64,000 nt of DNA from Bacillus proteolyticus (GTDB lineage Bacteria; Bacillota; Bacilli; Bacillales; Bacillaceae_G), in assembly GCF_001884065.1 (NCBI RefSeq), contig NZ_MACH01000081.1, positions 1 to 64,000 of the forward strand. The letters are read 5' to 3'. The notes beneath the pieces are model-generated. The model saw only the letters and a program-made list of their open reading frames with translations. It was not told the DNA's origin and did no database searches. The translations under genes were made by a program, and so were the position numbers. Positions 37,140-44,810 of the stretch are shown here, one piece after another (position 1 is the first letter of the stretch; each line of letters opens with the position of its first letter).

Positions 37140-37307
37140 TTAAGGGTAAGTTAACCCTTCAGCTTCCTCAGCAGTAATAACTGTGTATCGATTTCCCGTT
37201 CGTAATCCTAACAATTCTGCTTTTTCAATTGCATCCTGCTTCGTCTCCGCATAAGCGGCTAAATATTTATCCCCATCGATAATTTGGCAAATTACATATT
37301 GTTTCAT
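37140..37307 (-). CDS. Small conserved-looking protein of unknown function
   Basis: A 55-residue frame (MKQYVICQIIDGDKYLAAYA at the start) has an excellent AGAGGAG site seven bases before the ATG. Alternating beta-like and helical segments suggest a small compact fold. It sits between the patatin terminator and the MocR regulator gene and ends 12 bases after the latter's 3' end, so it may be cotranscribed with it. No family is recognised. Confidence 0.6.
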   Translation of the reverse strand: MKQYVICQIIDGDKYLAAYAETKQDAIEKAELLGLRTGNRYTVITAEEAEGLTYP

Positions 37308-37319
37308 TATTTTCTCCTC

Positions 37320-38762
37320 TTACATTTTCATTAGTTGTGCAAGTTTTTTTATACCTATTTCAATTTCTTCTAACGTTGCGTATGAATATGATAGGCGCAA
37401 AAATTGGTTTGCACTTCTATCATACAAAGTACCTGGATTTAATAAAATCTTTTCTTGCAAAGCTTTGTCAAATAAGCTACGGTTTGAAACGGGTACATTC
37501 ATATGTAACCAAATATAAAAACCACCTGTCGGTTCATACCATGTTGCTATATCATGACAATATTTCTCTAACATTTGTAACATAAAATCTCTGCGCTTTT
37601 TCAATTTAATTCTTACAAACTGTAAATGTTCATCATACAATCCATTTGTAAACCATTCCGCTGCAATTTGCTGGGATATAGAACTTGAACCATAATCTGT
37701 TTGCATTTTTATGTCTGCCAATCTTTGAATGACTGGCTCAGATCCAACAATCCATCCAATTCTTAATCCTGGACTAATTACTTTAGACATACTCCCTATA
37801 TGTAGTACAATTCCGTTTTTATCATATGCTTTTAAAGGCTTTGAAACAGGCTCATCAAACCATAAGTCTTGGTACACTGCGTCCTCTATAATAGGCAATC
37901 CAATTTCATTACAGATTTCCATCACTTCTATGCGTTTCTTCGCATTCATACTAAAGTTCGTCGGATTATGAAAAGACGGGATTGTATATAAAATAGATGC
38001 ATTAAATTGCTTCTTATATTTCGTAATATACGATGCATTTAAACCATTCTCATCCATTGGTATTCCAATTAAACGCATTCCTGCTGATTGAAATACATTA
38101 AGCGAATATAAATATGATGGTTTTTCTAATAAAATTGACGCTCCTTTCGGAAGAAGCCCCATAGAAATAAGTTGCAGTGCTTGAATTGCCCCTGAAACAA
38201 TTAAAATAGAGTCAGGAGATACATATACCCCATGCCCTTTTAAGTATTCCGCAATTTTTTCTCTTAAATAAAGATTTCCTTTCGGTTCCTCATACCCAAG
38301 TGTAACATTTGATTGTAAAATTTTATTAATAATTTCCTTCATCTTTTTCTCAGGTAAGAGACTCGGCGCGAGCTCACCTGTTCCTAATCGAATTACATTG
38401 GGAGTAAATTCAGCTTGATTAATCTCTTGTACAGCAGGAAGATTTGGATAATGAAGCCCTGTTTCCACATAAGACCGCCAGTTAGGAGGGGGTGCATATG
38501 TGGCAGTACTCTCACTATTATTTATAACAATTGTTCCCTTCCGGCCATTCCCCTCAATATACCCTTTTGCTACTAATTCATCGAAAGCCATTACAATTGT
38601 ACTTCGATTTACTTCAAACGTATGCGCCAAATCTCTTTGTGAAGGTAATTTAGTTCCAACTGTCCATTCCCCATTAACAATTCTTTCTTTTATATAAGAT
38701 TCTATTTGTTTATATAATGGAATAGGTGAAAACATATTAGGTTTCCAAACTAACCTTTCCAT
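37320..38762 (-). CDS. MocR-family regulator (GntR domain fused to aminotransferase fold)
   Basis: The 480-residue protein has an N-terminal GntR winged helix (about residues 10-75: PLYKQIESYIKERIVNGEWTVGTKLPSQRDLA). A class I aminotransferase-like domain (about 115-480) carries the PLP Lys in HIGSMSKVISPGLRIGW and the phosphate-binding region. MocR proteins bind PLP and an amino compound to control a neighbouring gene, often divergent. Here the divergent partner is a LysE-type exporter, so an amino acid efflux response is a plausible role. The second ATG is chosen for ribosome-site spacing. Confidence 0.88.
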   Translation of the reverse strand: MERLVWKPNMFSPIPLYKQIESYIKERIVNGEWTVGTKLPSQRDLAHTFEVNRSTIVMAFDELVAKGYIEGNGRKGTIVINNSESTATYAPPPNWRSYVETGLHYPNLPAVQEINQAEFTPNVIRLGTGELAPSLLPEKKMKEIINKILQSNVTLGYEEPKGNLYLREKIAEYLKGHGVYVSPDSILIVSGAIQALQLISMGLLPKGASILLEKPSYLYSLNVFQSAGMRLIGIPMDENGLNASYITKYKKQFNASILYTIPSFHNPTNFSMNAKKRIEVMEICNEIGLPIIEDAVYQDLWFDEPVSKPLKAYDKNGIVLHIGSMSKVISPGLRIGWIVGSEPVIQRLADIKMQTDYGSSSISQQIAAEWFTNGLYDEHLQFVRIKLKKRRDFMLQMLEKYCHDIATWYEPTGGFYIWLHMNVPVSNRSLFDKALQEKILLNPGTLYDRSANQFLRLSYSYATLEEIEIGIKKLAQLMKM

Positions 38763-38780
38763 CATATCACCTCACATTTT

Positions 38781-38820
38781 TTTGGTTGGTAACCTATCCA
38801 ACCATATGGATGGATACAAA
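38781..38820. promoter_or_regulatory. Repeated motif region between mocR-type and lysE-type genes
   Basis: GGTTGG (38784-38789) and CCAACC (38798-38803) are inverted with eight bases between. ATCCA and TGGAT inverted copies, with a further GGAT, follow at once. MocR operators are commonly short repeats of this sort in the shared promoter gap. Confidence 0.5.
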
Positions 38821-38883
38821 CTTTCTTTTCTTTTATACAATATACACTATCATAATTAATCACATTAAGTAGGAGGTAATATG

Positions 38884-39501
38884 ATGAATGAAGCAATTAT
38901 TCACGGTATCATCCTTGCATTTGGTCTTATTATTCCATTAGGTGTCCAAAATGTTTTTGTCTTTAACCAATGTGCTAGCCAACCAAATATTTGGAGAGTA
39001 GCCCCTGTAGTATTAACTGCATCTATATGTGATACGTTGCTAATTTTAATTGCTGTACAAGGTGTATCCCTTGTACTCCTTACTTTTTCTTGGTTAACAA
39101 CTACTCTGTATATGATTGGATTTTTCTTTCTTATGTATATGGGCTGGGTTATTTGGAGAAGCGATCCTTCAAATGATGTAAAACAAGAAAAAAGCATGCC
39201 TTTAAAAAATCAAATTATTTTCGCCGCATCGGTTTCATTACTAAATCCACACGCAATTTTAGATACAATTGGTGTAATTGGAACAAACTCTATACAGTAC
39301 ATAGGAAGTGAGAAATGGGCTTTCACTTTGGCAACAATTATAGTTTCTTGGATTTGGTTTATTAGTTTAGCTTTTGCTGGAAAATTTCTAAAAGGATTAG
39401 ACTCGACAGGAAAAACGATTACAGTATTAAATAAATTTTCAGGACTAATCATATGGGGAGTCGGGCTTTATATGTTAATACAAGTTATTTTCCCTAACTA
39501 A
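38884..39501 (+). CDS. LysE-family amino acid exporter (ArgO-like)
   Basis: The 205-residue membrane protein has six hydrophobic segments. Family motifs are GLIIPLGVQNVFVFNQC near the start (like the LysE/ArgO PxGPxN-type helix), LLNPHAILDTIGVIG in the middle and a final VGLYMLIQV helix. ArgO and LysE export arginine or lysine. It is divergent from a MocR-type regulator, which probably controls it. AGGAGG precedes the double ATG; the second is preferred. Confidence 0.9.
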   Translation: MNEAIIHGIILAFGLIIPLGVQNVFVFNQCASQPNIWRVAPVVLTASICDTLLILIAVQGVSLVLLTFSWLTTTLYMIGFFFLMYMGWVIWRSDPSNDVKQEKSMPLKNQIIFAASVSLLNPHAILDTIGVIGTNSIQYIGSEKWAFTLATIIVSWIWFISLAFAGKFLKGLDSTGKTITVLNKFSGLIIWGVGLYMLIQVIFPN

Positions 39502-39520
39502 ATAGCGTAAAACTTTAATC

Positions 39521-39555
39521 AGTGGGGGTTTCCCCACTGATTATTAGCCCACCAA
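39521..39555 (-). repeat. Short copy of the tnpB-type right-end motif
   Basis: On the minus strand ATTGGTGGGCTAATAATC runs into AGTGGGGAAACCCCCACT, a hairpin with clear similarity to the end of the remnant at 29259-29289 (shared GGGCTAATAATCAGTGGGG). It is one base shorter around the former stop codon, and nothing further of the element remains. Confidence 0.5.
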
Positions 39556-39563
39556 TAGCAGAC

Positions 39564-39605
39564 AAAGAGAACCGCATGTTAATCATATAACACGCAATTC
39601 TCTTT
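39564..39605 (-). terminator. Possible terminator of the MFS gene
   Basis: AAAGAGAA and TTCTCTTT arms with a long loop near the MFS stop codon; the T-run is weak. Confidence 0.4.
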
Positions 39606-39609
39606 CTAA

Positions 39610-40839
39610 TTATGAATTCGGTTCCGATTTCTGTTTTACCATCATTGTATCTTTTGCTGGTTTAATCCAAATGATCGCTATGACGGCACCAATAATGGCG
39701 AAGATACTTGTTAAATAAAATATTTCATGATCCGCCCCTTTCATAAAAAAAGAATAAAGGGGTGGTCCAGCTGCTACACCGATAAATCGCATCGAACTAT
39801 AAAATGACGTAACTGTCCCTCTCTGCTCTTTTTCAATTCCTTGTGTAATCAGAGCATCTAAACATGGTAACGCGATACCAATCCCTATCCCCATAATAAC
39901 GAGGCAAAGAAGTAACAAATAGATTCCTTTTAGAAATAAAGGTAAAATGACAGATACAGCAGCCAGTAAAAATCCAATATAAATACACTTTTTCATAATA
40001 TCTTGTTTATCTCCAATTTTTTTACCAGCCATATATGAGCTAAGTGATAGTACAAGCAAAGGAATAGCGAGTACACACCCTTTCCATATACCATGAATGT
40101 CGTACTTCGACTCCAGTATAGTTGACAGATAAAAAAGAATTCCGAATAAAATAAGCATAATAATTGCACCTAATATAAAAATGGCAATTAACCATCTCCC
40201 CTTTTCTCGAAACGTTGAGATGATAGATTGAATAAATTCTTTCAATGGCGGGACTGCTTCTTCTTGTTTCTTCGCCTTTACTAGCACCAATAATAAAACA
40301 ATCGATATTACACATAAAACTGGAATTGCCCAAAATGGTAAGAACCATACAATCGCCGCAAGAGCTGATCCTAATATGGGACTTAATACTTTTCCAAATG
40401 TATTTGACGTCTCAATGATTCCTAAGCCTGCACTAACCTGTTTTTCATCTTTGTATAAATCACCTACACACGGTATGACGACTGGCATAGCACCAGCAGC
40501 ACCTATCCCTTGAATTGCTCTTCCGATAAGAATCCAAACGTAAGGGTTATCAACTTTCCATGATACCCATCCCGTTATCGCTCCTCCAATCGCTGCAATT
40601 AATAAACTTGGAACCATTACCATCTTTCTACCCCATCTATCTGATAAATAACCAGCAATCGGTATTAGGATAATTGCAATGATAGAATAAATTGTAATAA
40701 TTATGGATACTTGGAAAGATGAAATATGTAATTTCTTTTCAATGGTTGGCAGGATTGGAATAAGCATCGAATTACCTAACGTCATAACAAGTGGAACTGA
40801 TGCAAGTGCAATTAAACAACAGTTTTCTTTTTTTAACAT
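39610..40839 (-). CDS. MFS drug exporter-like protein
   Basis: The permease of about 409 residues has 12 hydrophobic segments and motif A, GYLSDRWGRKMVMVPS, near residue 65. It also has the GRAIQGIGAAGAMPVV helix with the drug-exporter motif. It belongs to the DHA1/Bmr-like drug exporters; substrate unknown. The N-terminus is uncertain: the frame continues eight codons further up to ATGATG, but neither start has a good ribosome binding site. A stem-loop at 40880-40923 lies in the leader. Confidence 0.82.
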   Translation of the reverse strand: MLKKENCCLIALASVPLVMTLGNSMLIPILPTIEKKLHISSFQVSIIITIYSIIAIILIPIAGYLSDRWGRKMVMVPSLLIAAIGGAITGWVSWKVDNPYVWILIGRAIQGIGAAGAMPVVIPCVGDLYKDEKQVSAGLGIIETSNTFGKVLSPILGSALAAIVWFLPFWAIPVLCVISIVLLLVLVKAKKQEEAVPPLKEFIQSIISTFREKGRWLIAIFILGAIIMLILFGILFYLSTILESKYDIHGIWKGCVLAIPLLVLSLSSYMAGKKIGDKQDIMKKCIYIGFLLAAVSVILPLFLKGIYLLLLCLVIMGIGIGIALPCLDALITQGIEKEQRGTVTSFYSSMRFIGVAAGPPLYSFFMKGADHEIFYLTSIFAIIGAVIAIIWIKPAKDTMMVKQKSEPNS

Positions 40840-40879
40840 GCTGATTTCGGAACCTTTCATCATATATTTCTTACCATAT

Positions 40880-40923
40880 AATAGCCCTGCTGGAAATTAT
40901 GTTCACATTCCACCAGGGCTATT
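40880..40923 (-). promoter_or_regulatory. Leader hairpin of the MFS exporter gene
   Basis: AATAGCCCTGCTGGAA and TTCCACCAGGGCTATT form a long stem with one mismatch in the 5' leader, without a T-run on the minus strand. It could be an attenuator or control of translation; a terminator role is unlikely. Confidence 0.4.
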
Positions 40924-41037
40924 TCATCTTTACTACATTCCATTTACAACAAAAGAAATTGGATAAAATATAGCATTACTCCTATTCTTTGAATCCTGTT
41001 CACAATATATCCATACCAATTAATTGAAAATAAATAA

Positions 41038-41065
41038 AAAAGAAAGGAAGAATCCTTCCTTTCTC
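41038..41065 (-). terminator. Terminator of the SASP gene
   Basis: AGAAAGGAAG and CTTCCTTTCT arms just downstream of the stop codon. Confidence 0.75.
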
Positions 41066-41081
41066 CTATAACCTTCTACAT

Positions 41082-41288
41082 TTAGCGAGTATATCCGCCA
41101 CCAAGCTGTTGTTCTGCCATCGCTACAAGGCGTTTTGTAATTTCACCGCCTACAGAACCGTTTGCACGTGAAGAAGTATCAGCTCCAAGTTGTACACCGA
41201 ACTCTTGTGCAATTTCATATTTCATTTGATCTAGAGCTGCTTGTGCTCCATGTGATGCCAATTGATTAGCGTTACGATTTCTAGCCAT
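41082..41288 (-). CDS. Small acid-soluble spore protein, alpha/beta type
   Basis: The 68-residue protein matches alpha/beta SASPs throughout. Features are the [35 protein letters not shown] region, whose two helices bind and protect spore DNA, and the germination-protease cleavage region around QEFGVQLG. An excellent AAGGAGGTGATCGG site precedes the ATG. It is monocistronic and expected to be forespore-specific, though I cannot mark the promoter with confidence. Confidence 0.94.
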   Translation of the reverse strand: MARNRNANQLASHGAQAALDQMKYEIAQEFGVQLGADTSSRANGSVGGEITKRLVAMAEQQLGGGYTR

Positions 41289-41370
41289 TACCGATCACCT
41301 CCTTATTTATATATAAATTGTGTTAAATTCGAAATTAAATACATGGTAATTTTTGGTTATTTTTAACTAT

Positions 41371-41402
41371 AAAAAAAGAGACTCTAAATAGAGACTCTTT
41401 TA
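41371..41402 (-). terminator. Terminator of the asb operon
   Basis: AAAAGAGTCTC and GAGACTCTTTT-type arms with a T-run on the minus strand, about ten bases after the asbF stop codon. Confidence 0.85.
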
Positions 41403-41412
41403 TCATTTTATA

Positions 41413-42255
41413 TTACGAAGTTACTACCTCTAATGTTCTACCTGTTAATACTTTCATTTCTTCTTTTAATATATCTTTCGCATTGTGTCCAAACCATTCT
41501 AGCGAAGCAAAATAATCAGTACCTCTCACTTCCCGGATGATATCATCATAATTTACAATACCTTCAAATAATGGAACCATACCAATACGACTTCCCGCTG
41601 CGGCATATACATTATTAGGTTCAAATACATGTAAATAATCCGCTGACGATATATTCTTAAAATGGTAATGTTGTATCCACGGCCTTAGTCGATGAAAACT
41701 GTCTATTGGATCTGCACCAGACTCCCATATATGAAGAAAATCAAGGTTTATTTTCAAATTCGGATGATTTACTTCCTCTAATAATTCCAAAGTAGAAGGC
41801 AACGTATCCGTTAATGTATTTGGATGTGTTTCTAAAAGTACATACATATTATGCTTAGCAAACAAATCACAAATGTTGCGAATTCGCTTTACGTACTCTT
41901 TCCTTTCCTGTTCCGAGAAATCTTCGCTTCCTTTTTGTCCAGCAAACGTACGAATTTTATTCGTTTTAAACCAGTTAGCTAGTATTGAAAGTTGTTCACA
42001 TTTCTCTATCGTTTTTTCAAAATCTGCCGATAATGATATGTCTAAATAATCACTGATCATCGTAATTTCCAAGTTTTTATCCTTTAAACAATTCAATTCT
42101 CGTTCTGTCGTTTCATACTCTTGCATATACAAATTTTGTGCATGAGTCCCCCACAATTCAATTCCTTCAAAACCGTTTTCATATGCAAATTGAACAATAT
42201 CAGTAAATGAAATTAATTGATGACGAAAGGAAATAGTACATAACGAATATCTCAT
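41413..42255 (-). CDS. asbF: 3-Dehydroshikimate dehydratase AsbF (petrobactin)
   Basis: The 280-residue TIM-barrel enzyme of the xylose isomerase-like family converts 3-dehydroshikimate to 3,4-dihydroxybenzoate, the catechol used in petrobactin. Metal-ligand residues are visible in VLLETHPNTL (Glu and His), KINLDFLHIWE (Asp, His) and the later YHFKNI and EWFGHN segments. The size equals the known AsbF. It is the last gene of the operon, 37 bases after asbE, followed by a terminator. Confidence 0.94.
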   Translation of the reverse strand: MRYSLCTISFRHQLISFTDIVQFAYENGFEGIELWGTHAQNLYMQEYETTERELNCLKDKNLEITMISDYLDISLSADFEKTIEKCEQLSILANWFKTNKIRTFAGQKGSEDFSEQERKEYVKRIRNICDLFAKHNMYVLLETHPNTLTDTLPSTLELLEEVNHPNLKINLDFLHIWESGADPIDSFHRLRPWIQHYHFKNISSADYLHVFEPNNVYAAAGSRIGMVPLFEGIVNYDDIIREVRGTDYFASLEWFGHNAKDILKEEMKVLTGRTLEVVTS

Positions 42256-42292
42256 AGGTTTGAACTCCCTTATTTTAAATTCAGCTAGCTTT

Positions 42293-43276
42293 TTAATACG
42301 CTAAGACAGACTGGTTTGTTTTCATTTCTTTCCATAACAAAAACTGTCTCTCTAATTCAGCCTTAATTTGCAGTTCAATTGCATTCATTTCATCCAGTTT
42401 TTCAACAATTGATACTAACATACCTTTATTATTCGTCATTGCCATTTTAATTGCACGATACTGTACATTTGTAAATCCTTGTACAATATCTTCCACTCGA
42501 TCACACCAATAATCAAATTCTTGCTCTGCATATTGTAACGTTTCACGGAAGTATGCAAAGGCATGCTCATAACTATATTTACGAATCGCAAGTACTGGAA
42601 TTTGCTTTACTGCTTCTACAAGCCTAGAAAGCTCATACCCATCTTCCTCATTTGCCATTTTTATAATTAAATTTTTCAGCTCCATAGTCAGTTCATTGTC
42701 GTCCTTTTTAAATGTTTCAGTGAAATAACTAGCTACCATTTCTTGTGTTGGCTCCCCAATTCCTTCTACATCAATGAAATATCCTCCACCAAATGGGTTG
42801 TCTTGAACAGAGTGAAGTACTTTTTCTCTTTCCATATTCCCTTCCCAGCGAAAATCAGGATCTAGCATGAACCATTCTTCTTCTATCTCTGTTTTCGATA
42901 TCATTAAATAATGCGGAAACGGTTTTTGATGAAATTTATTTTCCCTCTCTGGTAATAGGGACATATCAACCATTACAATTACAAAACGATGTTCAGGCTT
43001 ATTTTCTACTAATTCTAAAAATGTTTCTACATTACTACTTTTATCTTTTGCATGATCATACCATTCGTTCACTTTAATACCGTACAATTTTTCATACCAA
43101 AGTAAGTAATTATCATGGTTAATATTTTCGGAATGATATGAAATAATTCCGCCTTCTGTTATATCAAAATCTCCATCCCATAGTCCAAAATAAAATGGAC
43201 GAAAATCTATATCACTACGCCTTTTTATAATTTCACAAAAACAACTCACTAAACAGTGCACTTTAATTGAAGTCAT
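42293..43276 (-). CDS. asbE: Petrobactin biosynthesis protein AsbE
   Basis: The 327-residue protein is the same length as AsbE of B. anthracis once the start is placed at MTSIKVHC behind GGGTGAGAG. In established work AsbE transfers dihydroxybenzoate from the AsbD carrier to spermidine or its citrate conjugate. A conserved Cys near the start and Asp/His pairs (NINHDNYLLWYE) fit an acyltransferase-type fold. No signal peptide. It lies between asbD (23 bases) and asbF (37 bases). Confidence 0.93.
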   Translation of the reverse strand: MTSIKVHCLVSCFCEIIKRRSDIDFRPFYFGLWDGDFDITEGGIISYHSENINHDNYLLWYEKLYGIKVNEWYDHAKDKSSNVETFLELVENKPEHRFVIVMVDMSLLPERENKFHQKPFPHYLMISKTEIEEEWFMLDPDFRWEGNMEREKVLHSVQDNPFGGGYFIDVEGIGEPTQEMVASYFTETFKKDDNELTMELKNLIIKMANEEDGYELSRLVEAVKQIPVLAIRKYSYEHAFAYFRETLQYAEQEFDYWCDRVEDIVQGFTNVQYRAIKMAMTNNKGMLVSIVEKLDEMNAIELQIKAELERQFLLWKEMKTNQSVLAY

Positions 43277-43299
43277 ACTCTCACCCACTTTCTCCAATG

Positions 43300-43575
43300 T
43301 TAGTTATTCATATTTACTTCTTGTAATGGCTGTAACTCCTCCATAAAATCAAGTAAAGATCCTACAGTAAGAAACGCCTTGGGATCTACCTCATCCTCTG
43401 GGACACATAACTTCAAATCCATCTCTATGTATACGATAAGCTGTAACATCATTACCGAATCTATATATAAATCTTGATTTAATCGCATCGTTTCTTCTAG
43501 ATGCGTTACATTTTTCAGTTCCATTTTTCCTGTCATAATTTTCAATACTGCATCCTTTAACGTTTCACGTCTCAT
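43300..43575 (-). CDS. asbD: Aryl carrier protein AsbD
   Basis: The 91-residue four-helix carrier protein has a phosphopantetheine attachment Ser40 in LYIDSVMMLQL. It carries dihydroxybenzoate activated by AsbC. The start codon overlaps the asbC stop by four bases (ATGA), a sign of coupled translation. Length and motif fit the petrobactin carrier. It needs a phosphopantetheinyl transferase encoded elsewhere. Confidence 0.94.
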   Translation of the reverse strand: MRRETLKDAVLKIMTGKMELKNVTHLEETMRLNQDLYIDSVMMLQLIVYIEMDLKLCVPEDEVDPKAFLTVGSLLDFMEELQPLQEVNMNN

Positions 43576-44810
43576 ACTGTAACCTCCCCCATCTCTAGTA
43601 ACTTTCTACTTACTTTTCCAGTTTTATTTTTCGGAATTTCAGTTACACTTTCAATTTCATATGGGACTTTATAAGACGGTAAGTGCTGAATGCACCATTC
43701 CCTTATTTGCACTGGATCAATATGAGAGATTACTTTCGCTTTAACAATTTCGCCCATCACAGGATGTTTTCCTCGATATACAATCGCCTCTTGAACACCT
43801 TCTAATCGAAGCATCATTTCTTCTACCTCTATAGGAAAGACTTTTAATCCTGAAACGTTAATTACATCATCCATGCGCCCCATAAAATGAAGGCCACGCT
43901 CGGATTTATACCCCAAATCTTTCGTAAAAATTTCTTTATCGTTAATCTTTACTACGATTTCTTCAGGCACGTTTTCATCTGAACCTATGCTTATACTCGC
44001 ATGAGGTAGTGGCTTTCCTAAATCCAAATGACTTTCCATATCATGGCATATACTAATACAACCAGCTTCAGAACAACCATATTGCTGCATCATATACGTT
44101 GTCATTTCTTTTAGTTTATAAAACAATGCTTCTGGCAAAGGGGATCCGGATGTCATAATTTTATGAAACTGAAACGTTCCTAACGGAAAACTCCCCATAA
44201 TATGTAACATAAGTGGTACTGCATATATGATATGTTTTTCTGTATTGCGAACTATATTTAATGCGAATTTAGGGTTTTTATTGGTAATGATTATCGGTTT
44301 ACTTCCCCTCATAATTGCAGATAACGTACCACATATTAAACCGTATGAATGTGAAACAGGGGCCATAACGATCGGCACTTCATCTACTTCACAGTTTAAA
44401 GCTTCATTATACGCAGTAATTTCTGTATCAACTTCCGCCCATGCTCTACGAATCAGTTTCGGTTCTCCCGTGGTTCCTGAGCTATATTGCAATAAAGAAG
44501 GCTCTTCTAGTAATGAATTCACTACTTCTAATTTTGTAAAGTCACTACATTCCCCATATAACAGTCCCGTACACTTTGCACGTCTTGCCATTTCAATAGC
44601 CGTATCTTTTGGCGTATCTTCATGTATAAGAAGTACAGATGATTTCTTTTCTTTTAAGAAAAATACAATCGTAATAATATCAAATGGGTCTTTCAAACAA
44701 AGTGCAAATCTAGTTTCCTTTGCCTCTTGAAATTGTTCCATCTCCTCGTAAACTTGTAATCTCGATTCAAAATCATTTTTGCTATACTCCTGTTTATTAA
44801 CGATTAGCAT
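43572..44810 (-). CDS. asbC: 3,4-Dihydroxybenzoate-AMP ligase AsbC
   Basis: The 412-residue adenylating enzyme has an ATP-binding A3 motif LLQYSSGTTGEPKLIRR and a C-terminal lysine motif EIPKNKTGKVSRKLL. QYGCSEAGC corresponds to A5. It activates 3,4-dihydroxybenzoate and loads AsbD. The start at MLIVNKQ follows AGGGGGAA; the longer frame upstream runs into asbB coding sequence. It overlaps the asbB 3' end by 14 bases. Confidence 0.95.
   Translation of the reverse strand: MLIVNKQEYSKNDFESRLQVYEEMEQFQEAKETRFALCLKDPFDIITIVFFLKEKKSSVLLIHEDTPKDTAIEMARRAKCTGLLYGECSDFTKLEVVNSLLEEPSLLQYSSGTTGEPKLIRRAWAEVDTEITAYNEALNCEVDEVPIVMAPVSHSYGLICGTLSAIMRGSKPIIITNKNPKFALNIVRNTEKHIIYAVPLMLHIMGSFPLGTFQFHKIMTSGSPLPEALFYKLKEMTTYMMQQYGCSEAGCISICHDMESHLDLGKPLPHASISIGSDENVPEEIVVKINDKEIFTKDLGYKSERGLHFMGRMDDVINVSGLKVFPIEVEEMMLRLEGVQEAIVYRGKHPVMGEIVKAKVISHIDPVQIREWCIQHLPSYKVPYEIESVTEIPKNKTGKVSRKLLEMGEVTV

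Noticed and set aside
44227-44730. 167-codon + strand frame opposite asbC
   Set aside because: It lies wholly inside the asbC adenylation domain and has no recognisable protein features.
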